Below are positions 40,529 through 50,104 of a DNA stretch of 64,000 nt, one piece after another (within the stretch, counting starts at the first letter, position 1; every line of letters starts with the position of its first letter). The translations under genes and the position numbers were made by a program. Source of the stretch: Chryseobacterium sp. SN22. Lineage in GTDB: Bacteria > Bacteroidota > Bacteroidia > Flavobacteriales > Weeksellaceae. Below the pieces are notes generated by a model. The model was not told the origin of the DNA and did no database searches. It saw only the letters and a list, made by a program, of their open reading frames with translations. The DNA lies in assembly GCF_008329705.1 (NCBI RefSeq), contig NZ_VTSX01000014.1:62001-126000 (forward strand), in the 5' to 3' direction.

Positions 40529-40960
40529 TTACATAATAACAGTTTTCATCTGAGATCTTGCGATCACCTCATCATTAAGCGTTGTCACCACATCCACCAG
40601 CGTTACCCCCATCATTTCGTTGATAATGGATATTTCAGATTTCAGGCGGTCACCGGTTTTCGGCAGTGCTATGGCTTCAAATGTTTTGATGGCACCGATG
40701 TATCCTGTAGGGGCTTCCTTGCCAAGCAAGTAAAATTTATAACCGGTATGCAAGGCAACACTCTGTGCCTGATGTTCTACTAATCCTGAAGCCTGAAAAA
40801 TACCGTCCAGGACGAAAATGTTGTCTTCCCTGATTTCAAAACCGGATACCAGATGGGATTCGGAATATTCGGCAATGCTGCTTACCATAACGAAAGGGGA
40901 GCGCTGCGGGATTAAGCTTTCAACAAATTGCGGATCGGAAGTAGGCAGTCTGTTTTTCAT
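40529..40960 (-). CDS. Hotdog-fold dehydratase-like protein (ApeP type)
   Basis: 143 residues: 'LIPQRSPFVMVSSIAEY' and 'GIFQASGLVEHQAQSVALHT', clearly related to the adjacent gene. The central helix has 'EHQAQ' where the partner has 'ENSAQ', so only one subunit offers a His there. Probably acts as a dimer with it. It begins one base after the darB stop codon. Confidence 0.8.
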   Translation of the reverse strand: MKNRLPTSDPQFVESLIPQRSPFVMVSSIAEYSESHLVSGFEIREDNIFVLDGIFQASGLVEHQAQSVALHTGYKFYLLGKEAPTGYIGAIKTFEAIALPKTGDRLKSEISIINEMMGVTLVDVVTTLNDEVIARSQMKTVIM

Positions 40961-42100
40961 TTAGCAAACGGTTAATAAAGCACAGGAATAAGAGAATCTT
41001 CCGCTTTCAGGGACACAAAGCAATACCTTTTCACCTTTCTTCAGTCTTCCGGAGTTCATGAGTTGTTCCAGGGCGATAAAAATGGATCCTGCCCCGATGT
41101 TGCCAACCTCGGAAAGGTTGTAGAACCATTTTTCCCAAGGGAAATCCAGTCCAACATTGGCAAATTCCTCTTTCAGACCTTCTTTGAAGTAGCCGGAAGA
41201 GACATGGGCCAGGACATGGTCTACCGTATCCGGGTCCAGGTTATGCTTATCAAAAGAACTTCTTAAACTTTCAGCTCCCTTTACCAAGATGTATTTATCC
41301 AAAATTTTGGTATCCTGTTTTAATGCGAAAATAGACTGCTTCAGCCATTCGTCGGAAGGATAGTCTGCCCAGGATTTCAGGCTTCCGTCTTCCTGCTTTT
41401 CGGTTCCTGCATACATACAGGCTTCGATTTCATGAGCATAAGAATAGAAATCAATAAATTCTATTTTTAAAGATACTTCGTCTTCTCTAGGCTGTCCTTC
41501 CAGAAGGAAAGCGCCGGCGCCGTCGGATAACATCCATCTTAAAAACTCCCTTTTGAAGGCAATGATCGGTCTTTCTTCCAGTAAAGCCAGGTTTTCTGCT
41601 TCATGGTTGAATTTATCTGCCGTCATCCATGCCGACATTCTCTCCGAACCGACACAGACCGCATTTTTATGGACGCCAGCCTTTACGGAAAGAAAACCGT
41701 AGTTCAGGGCATTCATCCCGGAATTACAGAGCCCGGATGCTGTATTGACCGCTATAGATTTATTCATATCAAGCTCCCCGTGGATCATCGAAGCATGAGA
41801 GGGCTGGATTTGATCCGGGGAAGAAGTTCCCACCGAAAGCAGCTCCATATCCTCTTTCCTGAATTGGTCATCAAAAAGGCCCTTCACCGCGTTCGCCGCA
41901 ATCTGTGCGTTGGTATGGGTAGGATTTCCTTCTTTGTCCAAAGCATAATATCTCGTCGTAATTTTATTATTCCTCAGGATAATTGCTTTAGCTTTGGAAG
42001 GAGCGCCGTTTATATAACCAAGATACGTTTCCATTTCATCATTAGAAACCGGTTCATTGGGTAGATAGGTAAATGCTTTTGTTATAAATACGTCGTTCAT
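40961..42100 (-). CDS. darB: DarB: dialkylresorcinol ketosynthase (KAS III-like)
   Basis: 379 residues. KAS III-type catalytic set Cys125 ('ASGLCNSGMN'), His299 ('VLAHVSSGYF') and Asn334 ('SEVGNIGAGS'). DarB condenses a beta-ketoacyl thioester with a second activated acyl chain and cyclises them to a dialkylcyclohexanedione, the first committed step of dialkylresorcinol synthesis. Placement directly after darA (1 base between) supports the call. Confidence 0.92.
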   Translation of the reverse strand: MNDVFITKAFTYLPNEPVSNDEMETYLGYINGAPSKAKAIILRNNKITTRYYALDKEGNPTHTNAQIAANAVKGLFDDQFRKEDMELLSVGTSSPDQIQPSHASMIHGELDMNKSIAVNTASGLCNSGMNALNYGFLSVKAGVHKNAVCVGSERMSAWMTADKFNHEAENLALLEERPIIAFKREFLRWMLSDGAGAFLLEGQPREDEVSLKIEFIDFYSYAHEIEACMYAGTEKQEDGSLKSWADYPSDEWLKQSIFALKQDTKILDKYILVKGAESLRSSFDKHNLDPDTVDHVLAHVSSGYFKEGLKEEFANVGLDFPWEKWFYNLSEVGNIGAGSIFIALEQLMNSGRLKKGEKVLLCVPESGRFSYSCALLTVC

Positions 42101-42101
42101 T

Positions 42102-43016
42102 CTATTTTAAATTAATTCCTTGTAAATATTCTCTTTGTTTTTTTCTTTTAAACCAAAAAATGGGGGTTGTTAATAAGTGTAAAACCAGCACAACAGGTGA
42201 AATAAGCCATATTGCAGCCATCAAATATACCTTAAAGAATTTAATGAGCAATGGGCGTTTCTCTTTTTTCCTGATGATAAGGTTTGACCAGACCGTGAAA
42301 ATTTTGTTTCCCACTTTTTCCACTCTTACCAGAAATGCCCGGATTTCCATAGCCCCGTTTTTTACCAGATCGGGCTGCAGGGTCTGCACTGTATTTTCTG
42401 AAAAATGCTTTTCGATAATGGTTCCGTATTTTCCGGCGCCTGCAATTTCCTGATCCGAAACACCGGCTGCCGGAAGCATGCCCGATTTTTCTTTTTTTCC
42501 GGTCGTCATCCAGCGGAGAATCGTAAGTACGCTGGTATAATTGTCGTGGCGGTCTACCAGAGCGATGTTTCCTACCAGTTTTGCATTCAGGTTCTTTAAA
42601 TAAACTTTCAGCTTTTCCTGGGAAAGCATCCACATGTTTCTTGTTCCTGAGATGGTCACTACCGGAGTATCTTTTAAAATACTTTCTGCGTATCCGCTTT
42701 TCAAAAATGAAATAACCGGGATGGAAGGGGTGAGGTACCAGACCTGATAGCCGAAAAGGACCAGATCGAATTTTTTATTCAGCACCTCTTCCGGTGGGGG
42801 AAGGATCTCGCTGGGGATCTGAAGGTAAGATTCCGGAAACGTATTGAAAAATACATCACTACTCCACGGGAAAGGGAAGTCCTTCTTCAGTTTTATATTG
42901 TAATAGGTTACTTCATATTCGTCGTTCTTATCTTCAAAAGGACGGGCGATATTTCTCATGATATCTTCCAGTTGTCCCGACTGAGTATAATAGATGACGA
43001 GTATATTTTTCTTCAT
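42102..43016 (-). CDS. darA: DarA: dialkylresorcinol aromatising enzyme, flavodoxin-like
   Basis: 304 residues: an N-terminal flavodoxin-like FMN-binding fold ('ILVIYYTQSGQLEDIMRNIA', 'FGYQVWYLTPSIPVISFL', 'SGTRNMW') and two C-terminal membrane helices. DarA oxidises the cyclohexanedione made by DarB to the aromatic dialkylresorcinol. The membrane tail places it at the inner membrane beside the MMPL fusion encoded 42 bases upstream. Confidence 0.92.
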   Translation of the reverse strand: MKKNILVIYYTQSGQLEDIMRNIARPFEDKNDEYEVTYYNIKLKKDFPFPWSSDVFFNTFPESYLQIPSEILPPPEEVLNKKFDLVLFGYQVWYLTPSIPVISFLKSGYAESILKDTPVVTISGTRNMWMLSQEKLKVYLKNLNAKLVGNIALVDRHDNYTSVLTILRWMTTGKKEKSGMLPAAGVSDQEIAGAGKYGTIIEKHFSENTVQTLQPDLVKNGAMEIRAFLVRVEKVGNKIFTVWSNLIIRKKEKRPLLIKFFKVYLMAAIWLISPVVLVLHLLTTPIFWFKRKKQREYLQGINLK

Positions 43017-43058
43017 AATTCCATTTATCAGGTTACAAAAATATGCTTTTCCTATGTA

Positions 43059-46000
43059 TTATTTGGAACTAAATATTTTTAATGTCTCAGAACCAAACTT
43101 CAGGTTGTAATTTGTTGGATTACCTTTATTATTCATATTAATAAAGACAATAATTTCAGGAAGCTCGGGCAGGGTATTGAAGTCGAAGCTTTCATCGGAA
43201 ACAAGAAGAACATTTATTTTCTTGGTGATTTCCTTCAGATTATTCACATACTGGATCTTTCTCCTTTTTACCAGATATGTCTGTCTGGCAATCCTTCTTT
43301 TTTCTTCATTTTTTATAAAGCTGAAAACTCTTCTGCCGGCCTGTTGCAGGGTCAGCAGTACATCTTTTTGGCCGAAATCATCTGCCAGATGTAAAATGTT
43401 GGCATCTTTCGGAATATGTTTGTTCAGTTCGAAGTAAACGGATTTGTTCAGTTTAAAATCTTCTTTTACCGCCTGCACAACTTCATTGTCTTTATATAAA
43501 TAGGCTAAAAATAATTTTCTCCCAAAATAATTTTCATCTTCCAGCTCATTCCTGAATGCCGCAAACTGCTCCCTGAAAAAAGCGTTAATTCTTTTCGTTC
43601 TTTCTGAGTATGTTTGTCCGAAACTCTCGTCTTCCTTATGGATCCTTTCACCAACTTTTACAGTAATGTCTCCATCATAAATAATGAAATCTCCTTTCGG
43701 CTGCACTTCGGAATTCCCGTGGATATACACCGGAACGATATCCAGCCCGAATTCTTCTGCAATATAAAAAGCGCCCTTGTGAAACCTTTTGATATCATTG
43801 GTATAGGAGCGTTCCGCTTCGGGAAACACGACCAGTGAATAACCCTGGTCAACTTTTTTCTTCAGCTGCTGCATCCCATTTTCGATACCCTGGGAAACCG
43901 GGTAAAAGCCTAAAACCCGCACAATTTTCCCGAAAACCGGGGAGTTGTATACCCAGTCATTGACAAGGAAAATAATTTTGTGCGTGGTCATCGCCATCGT
44001 CAGCGTGTCCAGGAATGATGTATGATTGGCAATCAGTACCGCCGGCCTGCTGAAATCCTCATTCGGGTTTTTAATGAACTTCTTCTTTACAAATGGATTC
44101 GTATAAAGGACAGAAGTTAAAAAGCGGGCGATGATTAATTTAATAAAATTTAAGGTCCGGCCTTTGGATTTCTTCACAAAAATGCTTCCGATCACCGAAA
44201 AAAACAGTCCGCCCAGCCCGTAATAGACAAAGGACAGGACCGAATTCAGGAACAGCCTGAACGTAATCGGGGAGAGTCCTTTCTTTGCCCGGTTGGTAAT
44301 AAGCAGCCTGAACCAGAAAGGGTATAACGTTGAGGTAATGATGATCACGGAAAACATTCCGATCAGAGCCACCAGGGCCAGTGAATGAAGGGCTGGATGT
44401 TTGGCAAAAATCAGGGAACCGATGGAGAGAATGGTGGTAAAGACCGCCAGAATAATGGAAGTCCTGTAAGTCGGAAGCTCATTTTTTCCGGTGGTATGCT
44501 CTTTCTGCATGGCCTGGGTAAGGAAAATACTGAAATCGTCTCCCACTCCGAAAACGAGGGTACAGACCACAGTGCTGAAAATATTTAACTCAAGTCCCAG
44601 GAAATAGAGGATTCCGGCCGTTACGACTCCCGTTAAAACAATCGGAAACATGGTAAGGACCGTAAGCTCAAAATTCCTGAAAAAGACGATGATCGTTAGA
44701 ATAATGGCCAAAAGGGAATAATTGATTAAGGTATTAAAGTCTCTTTTCAACAGCCCCAGAAAGTTTTCATTCATCTGCTGCCGGTCGATGGCCAGCGCTT
44801 CATGTTTATTTTCAACATCTTTAATGAAAGCGTCTCTTTTATTCTCGTCTACCTTTACCACGTTGGAAACCGTGTAGAACCCATTTTCCTGGCTCAGGAA
44901 TTCCGGGATCTGCAAGGCTTTTATTTGTTCGTAATCTTTCAGGTCCAGCGTCGTGTAGCTTTTGTTTAAATTTTCATTAAACTGATCAAATGCCGAGCTG
45001 TTGAACCCGAATTGATTTCCGTTTTTAACCAGTTCCGAAACCGTTTGGTTTTTTTTATCCGGACTCCAGAATTTTTTCCAGGCGTCAATTTTTTTCTGCT
45101 GGTCTTTTTCAGACAGCACCACATTACCGATCGAGTTGTAGCTTAGTATTTTCCCTTCTGTTTTCTCTTTTTCCAAGAACCTGCTCAGTTCGGAGTTTCT
45201 GGCCAGGGCTTCGTTCTCAGAATTTCCGTAGGAAATCGTGTATATGGATTTGGAAGTAATGTCGGATAGCTTCTGGAGCTTCGCCTCGCTGATCTTCAAA
45301 TCTTTCGGAATATAATTGAGGTCGCCGATGTCTTCATTGAAACCTACTTTCCTGAAACCGAACAAACAGGCAATGATGATAACGGAACAGATAATGATTA
45401 AAGGTTTATTTTTCTCATAAGGATAAGATCCAATTTTATCAATGAAATTGATGTTGACGTACTCGCCTTTTTCCTTTGGCCTATAAAGCTGGGGAACAAT
45501 AATCAGGGCAGTAACCGAAGATAAAATAACGGTAATTGCTGCAAAGAGACCGAGGTCCTTCAGGGCTTCCGAACGTACAAAAATAAGGCAGAGAAAGGAT
45601 ACGGCCGTTGTGGCGCTGCTTAAAATAATCGGCTGCGTGATTTCCTTGTAAAGTTCCTCAATATTATTATTGTGCTTGTAATGCGTGAGAATATGCAGGG
45701 CATAATCGATGGTAATCCCGATCAGTATCGCTCCCACACTTAATGAAATGGCTGAAATTTTATCCTTAATAAAATACAGGATCAGTAAAGCGAGGAGCAC
45801 CGAAAAAGCCGTCGGCAGAAATACGATAATCGGGGTGAAGAAATTCCTGAAGTAATAGATCAGCAGAATCAGGAGCACCGTCATGGAAATCATTACGGTA
45901 TTCCTGATGTCTTTTTTGATCTGTTGGGCATTGGCCACGGCAATTACCGGCGATCCGAAATAGCTGATCTGCGTTTTTCCTTTAAACCGGGTGTTGAGGT

Positions 46001-46709
46001 TATCCTTTATTTCATTCAGCCGGTTGATAAAAGCTTCGTTATTTTTGGTATCATTGCTTTTATTCCTGGGATCAATAAACAGAAGAAGGTTTTTTCCGTC
46101 TTTAGTAACAATGTAGTTGTCTTCGAGCCTGAAATCTTTACTGATGTTCAGGGCGTTGAGCTTTTTAATTCCTAAAAAAGTAATGCCGAGCGGATCTTTT
46201 TTAATGAATTCTTTCGTTACAAGGCTGGTAGGGGATGCCAGGGAAACATAATTGCTTTCAACCTGCCGGGCGATGCTGTCTTTCTGGAGCTTTTTTTCAA
46301 TTTCACGGTAATCGCTTTCGTTTAGGAATAAAGGAAGGTTCTGATTAACGAAATCAAAAGTTTCCGAAATTTCACTGTCGTTTACTTTTCCCTGGACGGA
46401 ACCGATGTATTTCTGCAGGGATTCAGTCTTTTTCAGAAAAGAATCGGCGGTTTCCGAAAGCTGGAAGTCTTCTTCCTTCGATTTCTTTTCAATAATAACA
46501 ATGATCTTGTCTGAAAAATTAAGCTGCTTCAGGACTTTTGCCGTAAGGTCCGATTTTTCACTTTTGGGAATGATTTGGTTGATGTCTTCTTCAAAATTAA
46601 TCTTTGAAGCGAAGAATCCGCATACAACGGCAATTCCGATAGCAAAGAGCACGGATAAAAGCCTGTTTCTGGAGATCAGATAATATAAAAAGATAAAAAA
46701 CCGGTGCAT
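43059..46709 (-). CDS. MMPL transporter fused to acyltransferase and methyltransferase-like domains
   Basis: 1216 residues in three parts. Residues 1-800 are an RND/MMPL exporter with two sets of about six membrane helices and two periplasmic domains ('GITIDYALHILTHYKHNNN', 'FGVGDDFSIFLTQAMQ'). Residues ~870-1060 are a PlsC-like acyltransferase with HxxxxD ('NHTSFLD', near 893-898) and 'FPEAERS' near 960. The last ~120 residues look like a shrunken Rossmann methyltransferase ('ANILHLADDFGQKDVLLTLQ'). The fusion could acylate a pigment precursor and export it. First gene of the darAB operon. Confidence 0.88.
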   Translation of the reverse strand: MHRFFIFLYYLISRNRLLSVLFAIGIAVVCGFFASKINFEEDINQIIPKSEKSDLTAKVLKQLNFSDKIIVIIEKKSKEEDFQLSETADSFLKKTESLQKYIGSVQGKVNDSEISETFDFVNQNLPLFLNESDYREIEKKLQKDSIARQVESNYVSLASPTSLVTKEFIKKDPLGITFLGIKKLNALNISKDFRLEDNYIVTKDGKNLLLFIDPRNKSNDTKNNEAFINRLNEIKDNLNTRFKGKTQISYFGSPVIAVANAQQIKKDIRNTVMISMTVLLILLIYYFRNFFTPIIVFLPTAFSVLLALLILYFIKDKISAISLSVGAILIGITIDYALHILTHYKHNNNIEELYKEITQPIILSSATTAVSFLCLIFVRSEALKDLGLFAAITVILSSVTALIIVPQLYRPKEKGEYVNINFIDKIGSYPYEKNKPLIIICSVIIIACLFGFRKVGFNEDIGDLNYIPKDLKISEAKLQKLSDITSKSIYTISYGNSENEALARNSELSRFLEKEKTEGKILSYNSIGNVVLSEKDQQKKIDAWKKFWSPDKKNQTVSELVKNGNQFGFNSSAFDQFNENLNKSYTTLDLKDYEQIKALQIPEFLSQENGFYTVSNVVKVDENKRDAFIKDVENKHEALAIDRQQMNENFLGLLKRDFNTLINYSLLAIILTIIVFFRNFELTVLTMFPIVLTGVVTAGILYFLGLELNIFSTVVCTLVFGVGDDFSIFLTQAMQKEHTTGKNELPTYRTSIILAVFTTILSIGSLIFAKHPALHSLALVALIGMFSVIIITSTLYPFWFRLLITNRAKKGLSPITFRLFLNSVLSFVYYGLGGLFFSVIGSIFVKKSKGRTLNFIKLIIARFLTSVLYTNPFVKKKFIKNPNEDFSRPAVLIANHTSFLDTLTMAMTTHKIIFLVNDWVYNSPVFGKIVRVLGFYPVSQGIENGMQQLKKKVDQGYSLVVFPEAERSYTNDIKRFHKGAFYIAEEFGLDIVPVYIHGNSEVQPKGDFIIYDGDITVKVGERIHKEDESFGQTYSERTKRINAFFREQFAAFRNELEDENYFGRKLFLAYLYKDNEVVQAVKEDFKLNKSVYFELNKHIPKDANILHLADDFGQKDVLLTLQQAGRRVFSFIKNEEKRRIARQTYLVKRRKIQYVNNLKEITKKINVLLVSDESFDFNTLPELPEIIVFINMNNKGNPTNYNLKFGSETLKIFSSK

Positions 46710-46730
46710 GGCATGTAAAAATCAAGTTTG

Positions 46731-46760
46731 CAAATTTAAATTTTTCGCCATTAGTGCAAA
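46731..46760 (-). promoter_or_regulatory. Strong promoter of the MMPL-darA-darB operon
   Basis: On the minus strand TTTG (46760-46757), 18-base spacer, TAAATTTG (46738-46731), followed by a short leader to the ATG at 46709. This is the best match in the window to the flavobacterial -33 TTTG / -7 TAnnTTTG promoter. Confidence 0.75.
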
Positions 46761-46824
46761 ATGTTTTAACAATAAGTTTTCCTTGAAAATCAATAAAATA
46801 TTTAGTCGAAATGAAAAAAAAATC

Positions 46825-46832
46825 TACTTTTG
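46825..46832 (+). promoter_or_regulatory. -7 box of the polysaccharide operon at 46900
   Basis: TACTTTTG fits TAnnTTTG, in the divergent gap opposite the MMPL promoter, about 68 bases before the ATG. A -33 element is unclear. Confidence 0.5.
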
Positions 46833-46899
46833 CAAAAGTTCCCGACTGATGAAAATCCATTTTAAGACAAAATAGCTAAGTAATAAGCTTAGATTTGAT

Positions 46900-47901
46900 A
46901 TGTTTAAAATATTTGATGAAAAAATAAACGGTTTTTTATTCATAATCGTTTTTCCTTTCCTGCTGTTCTTCATATCCTATTACGGATTTGAGACCTCTTA
47001 TGTAGTGGGCATCAAATCTTGGGAAAAAGTACCCGACTTCATGTTTTCATCAGTGTATGCGTACCGTGTCATTCCGAATTACCTGAGTGTGCATGTGACG
47101 GAAGCTTTGGCCTATATTGTAAACAACGATCTTTCTTTTGCCAAAGCCTTTATTATTAAACAGGGGTCTTTTTTTTATCACAGCATTTTTCTGATCAACG
47201 TTTTCTTTTTCATGCTCACGTCTGTGGTGTTGCACAAAATTTTACAGATGCAGCCTGCTGGGCTTCTTTTAAATGACAAAGTAAAGCAGATGGTTCATTT
47301 GATCGCGGTGTTTTTTATTGTGATCATGCAGTATGTACCCACCAACTGCGACTGTATTGCCCTCTTTTTTTATAGCCTGGGAATGCTTTTTACCCTGAAA
47401 TACCTGGAAAAAAGAAAGCCTGTGGATCTCATTTTGTTAAGTAGCATTATTTTTATCTCCACCTTCGTCAGAGAGACGGCCTGTCTGAATATTGCCTTTT
47501 TCGCAGCTGTCTTTATCGAACCGCAGGAACTGAAAAGGGGGAACTTTGCCTTCGTTAAAGAATGTATGTTTCTGGTGGCTGCTTTTATCATCCCTTATAT
47601 CGGGCTCCGGTGGCTTATCTGGCAGCATGCTTCATTTGCAGAAGGAATATATTGGGTTAAAAATTTTACAAGTCCTTATAATATTCTTGGACTTTTGTTT
47701 GGAATATTAAGTATCCGGTTTGCGTACGGGTTTTCTGATGAATCCGGAAAGAGGACCATCAGGAAATACCTGTTTTTCTCTTCGCCTTATCTGATGATGA
47801 TAACTTTAGTGGGGCTTTTCTGGGAAACCAGGTTATTTATGCCGCTGATTCTTACGGGATTCGTGGCGGCATCTTATCAGTTTAAAAAACATTATATCTA
47901 G
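46900..47901 (+). CDS. Polytopic membrane protein of polysaccharide type
   Basis: 333 residues with about nine membrane helices; 'FVRETACLNIAFFA' and 'YVPTNCDCIALFFYSLGM' give the look of membrane glycosyltransferase or EpsG-related proteins of Bacteroidota, but no family signature is certain. The layout resembles the protein at 54161. It is followed after 2 bases by the EpsG-like gene, so one operon of three membrane proteins runs to 50104. Confidence 0.7.
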   Translation: MFKIFDEKINGFLFIIVFPFLLFFISYYGFETSYVVGIKSWEKVPDFMFSSVYAYRVIPNYLSVHVTEALAYIVNNDLSFAKAFIIKQGSFFYHSIFLINVFFFMLTSVVLHKILQMQPAGLLLNDKVKQMVHLIAVFFIVIMQYVPTNCDCIALFFYSLGMLFTLKYLEKRKPVDLILLSSIIFISTFVRETACLNIAFFAAVFIEPQELKRGNFAFVKECMFLVAAFIIPYIGLRWLIWQHASFAEGIYWVKNFTSPYNILGLLFGILSIRFAYGFSDESGKRTIRKYLFFSSPYLMMITLVGLFWETRLFMPLILTGFVAASYQFKKHYI

Positions 47902-47903
47902 GA

Positions 47904-49043
47904 ATGCATTTATTACATCCATATTACATTATTGCCCTTATCGTTATGCTGTTTTTCAGCTATCAGGAAGTTTTCCATCGTAAGGTCGATAAAAAAGCGC
48001 TTTGGTTTCTGGGAGCATACCTGATCATTATCGCCGGACTCCGGGATAGTGTGGGACCGGACTACGGAAGTTACCGGGGGATTTATATTTACTCAGATAC
48101 CAAAGATTACATCACTTTTGTTTTTACGGCCCTTCACCTGGAACCTCCTCAGCCGATGGAGGTGGAATGGCTGTTTGTGCTTATCAATAAAATTCTGCTT
48201 AATATCTTTGATGCCCCGTTTTATATGCTGACGCTCGTCATCGCTGCCATTGCCATTTTCTTTAAGATAAGATATATCGACGATAATTCATTTTACCCTT
48301 TTACCGTAATGGCCATGCTTTTCATTCCAGGGTTCTTTATTGGGGAAAGCGGACAGATCAGGCAGAACTTAGGGTCTTTCATCGTATATTTCGCGATACG
48401 GTATATTAAAGAGCGGAAATTGTGGGCATACCTGTTGTGTATTTACCTGGCAGGTGGTATCCACACGGTATGTTATCTGTTTTTACCAATGTACTGGCTG
48501 GTACGTTTTCCGATGAACAAAACACTGATGCTGATCCTGATCATTACTTCAATATTTTTATCACCTTTCGAGGTCTACCGGGCATTTGGTGGCTTTCTGA
48601 GTAATATTTCAGCTGATAATGCAATATCCGTAGGGTTCAACGGTTACGTGGATGAAAGTGTGGAGAGGCTGAACGGAGGGTTCGGTATTCCCGAAGCACT
48701 GATGGCGATTCTTACCTTCTTCCTGTTTGCGTTCGATACCAAGATGGTTGAAAAATATCCCTATTACGAATATCACAGGATGTACGCCGTTATGGGAATA
48801 TGTTTCTTCTTTATTTTCAGGAACAACCCGATTTTCGCTTCGAGGCTTGCAGGGACATTTGTGGGGTTTGGTTATATTATTATTCCGAATACCATGTATG
48901 TGGTTTCCAATAATACCAAAAAGATGATTTATCTTTTTATTTTCTCTTTCGTGATATTCAATTTCATCGTTTTTTCGAGTTTCAGGAATATTACTTCCGG
49001 AAGATTTACGGCTGAACAGTATAAAAACCATTTGCTGCCTTAA
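47904..49043 (+). CDS. EpsG family membrane protein
   Basis: 379 residues with about ten membrane helices. 'YLIIIAGLRDSVGPDYGSYR' and 'GQIRQNLGSFIVYFAIRYI' are the characteristic EpsG patterns (short conserved Arg-containing loop, 'R.Q.lA' region). EpsG-like proteins act in exopolysaccharide assembly, possibly as polymerase. Middle gene of the 46900-50104 operon. Confidence 0.85.
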   Translation: MHLLHPYYIIALIVMLFFSYQEVFHRKVDKKALWFLGAYLIIIAGLRDSVGPDYGSYRGIYIYSDTKDYITFVFTALHLEPPQPMEVEWLFVLINKILLNIFDAPFYMLTLVIAAIAIFFKIRYIDDNSFYPFTVMAMLFIPGFFIGESGQIRQNLGSFIVYFAIRYIKERKLWAYLLCIYLAGGIHTVCYLFLPMYWLVRFPMNKTLMLILIITSIFLSPFEVYRAFGGFLSNISADNAISVGFNGYVDESVERLNGGFGIPEALMAILTFFLFAFDTKMVEKYPYYEYHRMYAVMGICFFFIFRNNPIFASRLAGTFVGFGYIIIPNTMYVVSNNTKKMIYLFIFSFVIFNFIVFSSFRNITSGRFTAEQYKNHLLP

Positions 49044-49054
49044 TATCCGAACTT

Positions 49055-50104
49055 ATGAGTGCACCTAAGAAAGAAAGAATTCTGGTACTTGACGGTCTAA
49101 GGGGGCTGGCGATCCTGCTGGTGCTGCTTTTTCATGGCTATTATATCTGGTTTGATTATTATCCTTATAAAAAACTCTATGCAGATCATATCCTGTTCAA
49201 ATATGGCAGTCTCGGCGTCCAGCTGTTCTTTCTGATTTCAGGTTTTGTTATCTTGATGTCGGTAGAACGGACAGGCCGTTTCTGGAAATTTCTTAAGAAC
49301 AGATGGATCCGGCTTTTTCCGAGTATGCTCATCTGCAGCCTGATTGTGTACTCTACCGCGCATTTTTTCCATGAAAGGCCGTTTGGGATTCCTCCGTTGA
49401 AATCCATTCTGCCCGGTATTACCTTTATCAACAACAGTATCCTGGAAAAGATTTTCAATACCGATTTCCCTGTGCTGGAATTGTCTTTCTGGTCCCTGTT
49501 TGTTGAGGTAAAATTTTATATCATTTTCGGGGCACTTTACTTTCTTTTCAACAGGAACGTTGCATTGGGAGGAATTTTTTTAATTTATCTTTCGGCGCTT
49601 GCCCTGCAGCTGCTGTGCCTGGGAAATATCTTTCATGAAACGTCGTGGATGAAAATTTATATCGGCTCGTTTATCCATTTTGGATGGTTTGCAGCCGGCG
49701 CACTTACTTACATCTATTTTTATAACAGGGAAAAGAAATACCTGTGGATGCTTATTTCTGCTACGTTTTCTTCTCTGCTGTACGTTATTAAATTCCAGGA
49801 TCCGGTGATGCTGGTATATCTGGTTGTGCTTTGCCTTATTTTTTACTTTGCCCTTTTCCGGAAAAGTTTTGGGTTTATTTTTTCAACCCGGTTCTTTAAA
49901 TTTATCGGTTTTATCAGCTATCCGCTTTATCTGCTGCATGAGAATATGCTGGTAGCATTAATTATTAAGTTCCATCATTATTTTGCCGGGATTCCCTATT
50001 TTCTGCTTCCCGTTATTTCCTGTATTTTTATTGGAGGTATGGCAAGTTTGGTTGCTTATTTCATAGAACCGGCTTTTCAGAAAGTGTTGAAAAAAATAAT
50101 CTAA
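49055..50104 (+). CDS. Acyltransferase family 3 (OafA/YrhL-like)
   Basis: 349 residues with about ten helices. The start 'ILVLDGLRGLAILLVLLFHG' carries the Arg and His of the family; 'LGVQLFFLISGFVI' follows. Such enzymes O-acylate surface polysaccharides. Third gene of the operon, 11 bases after the EpsG-like gene. Confidence 0.92.
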   Translation: MSAPKKERILVLDGLRGLAILLVLLFHGYYIWFDYYPYKKLYADHILFKYGSLGVQLFFLISGFVILMSVERTGRFWKFLKNRWIRLFPSMLICSLIVYSTAHFFHERPFGIPPLKSILPGITFINNSILEKIFNTDFPVLELSFWSLFVEVKFYIIFGALYFLFNRNVALGGIFLIYLSALALQLLCLGNIFHETSWMKIYIGSFIHFGWFAAGALTYIYFYNREKKYLWMLISATFSSLLYVIKFQDPVMLVYLVVLCLIFYFALFRKSFGFIFSTRFFKFIGFISYPLYLLHENMLVALIIKFHHYFAGIPYFLLPVISCIFIGGMASLVAYFIEPAFQKVLKKII

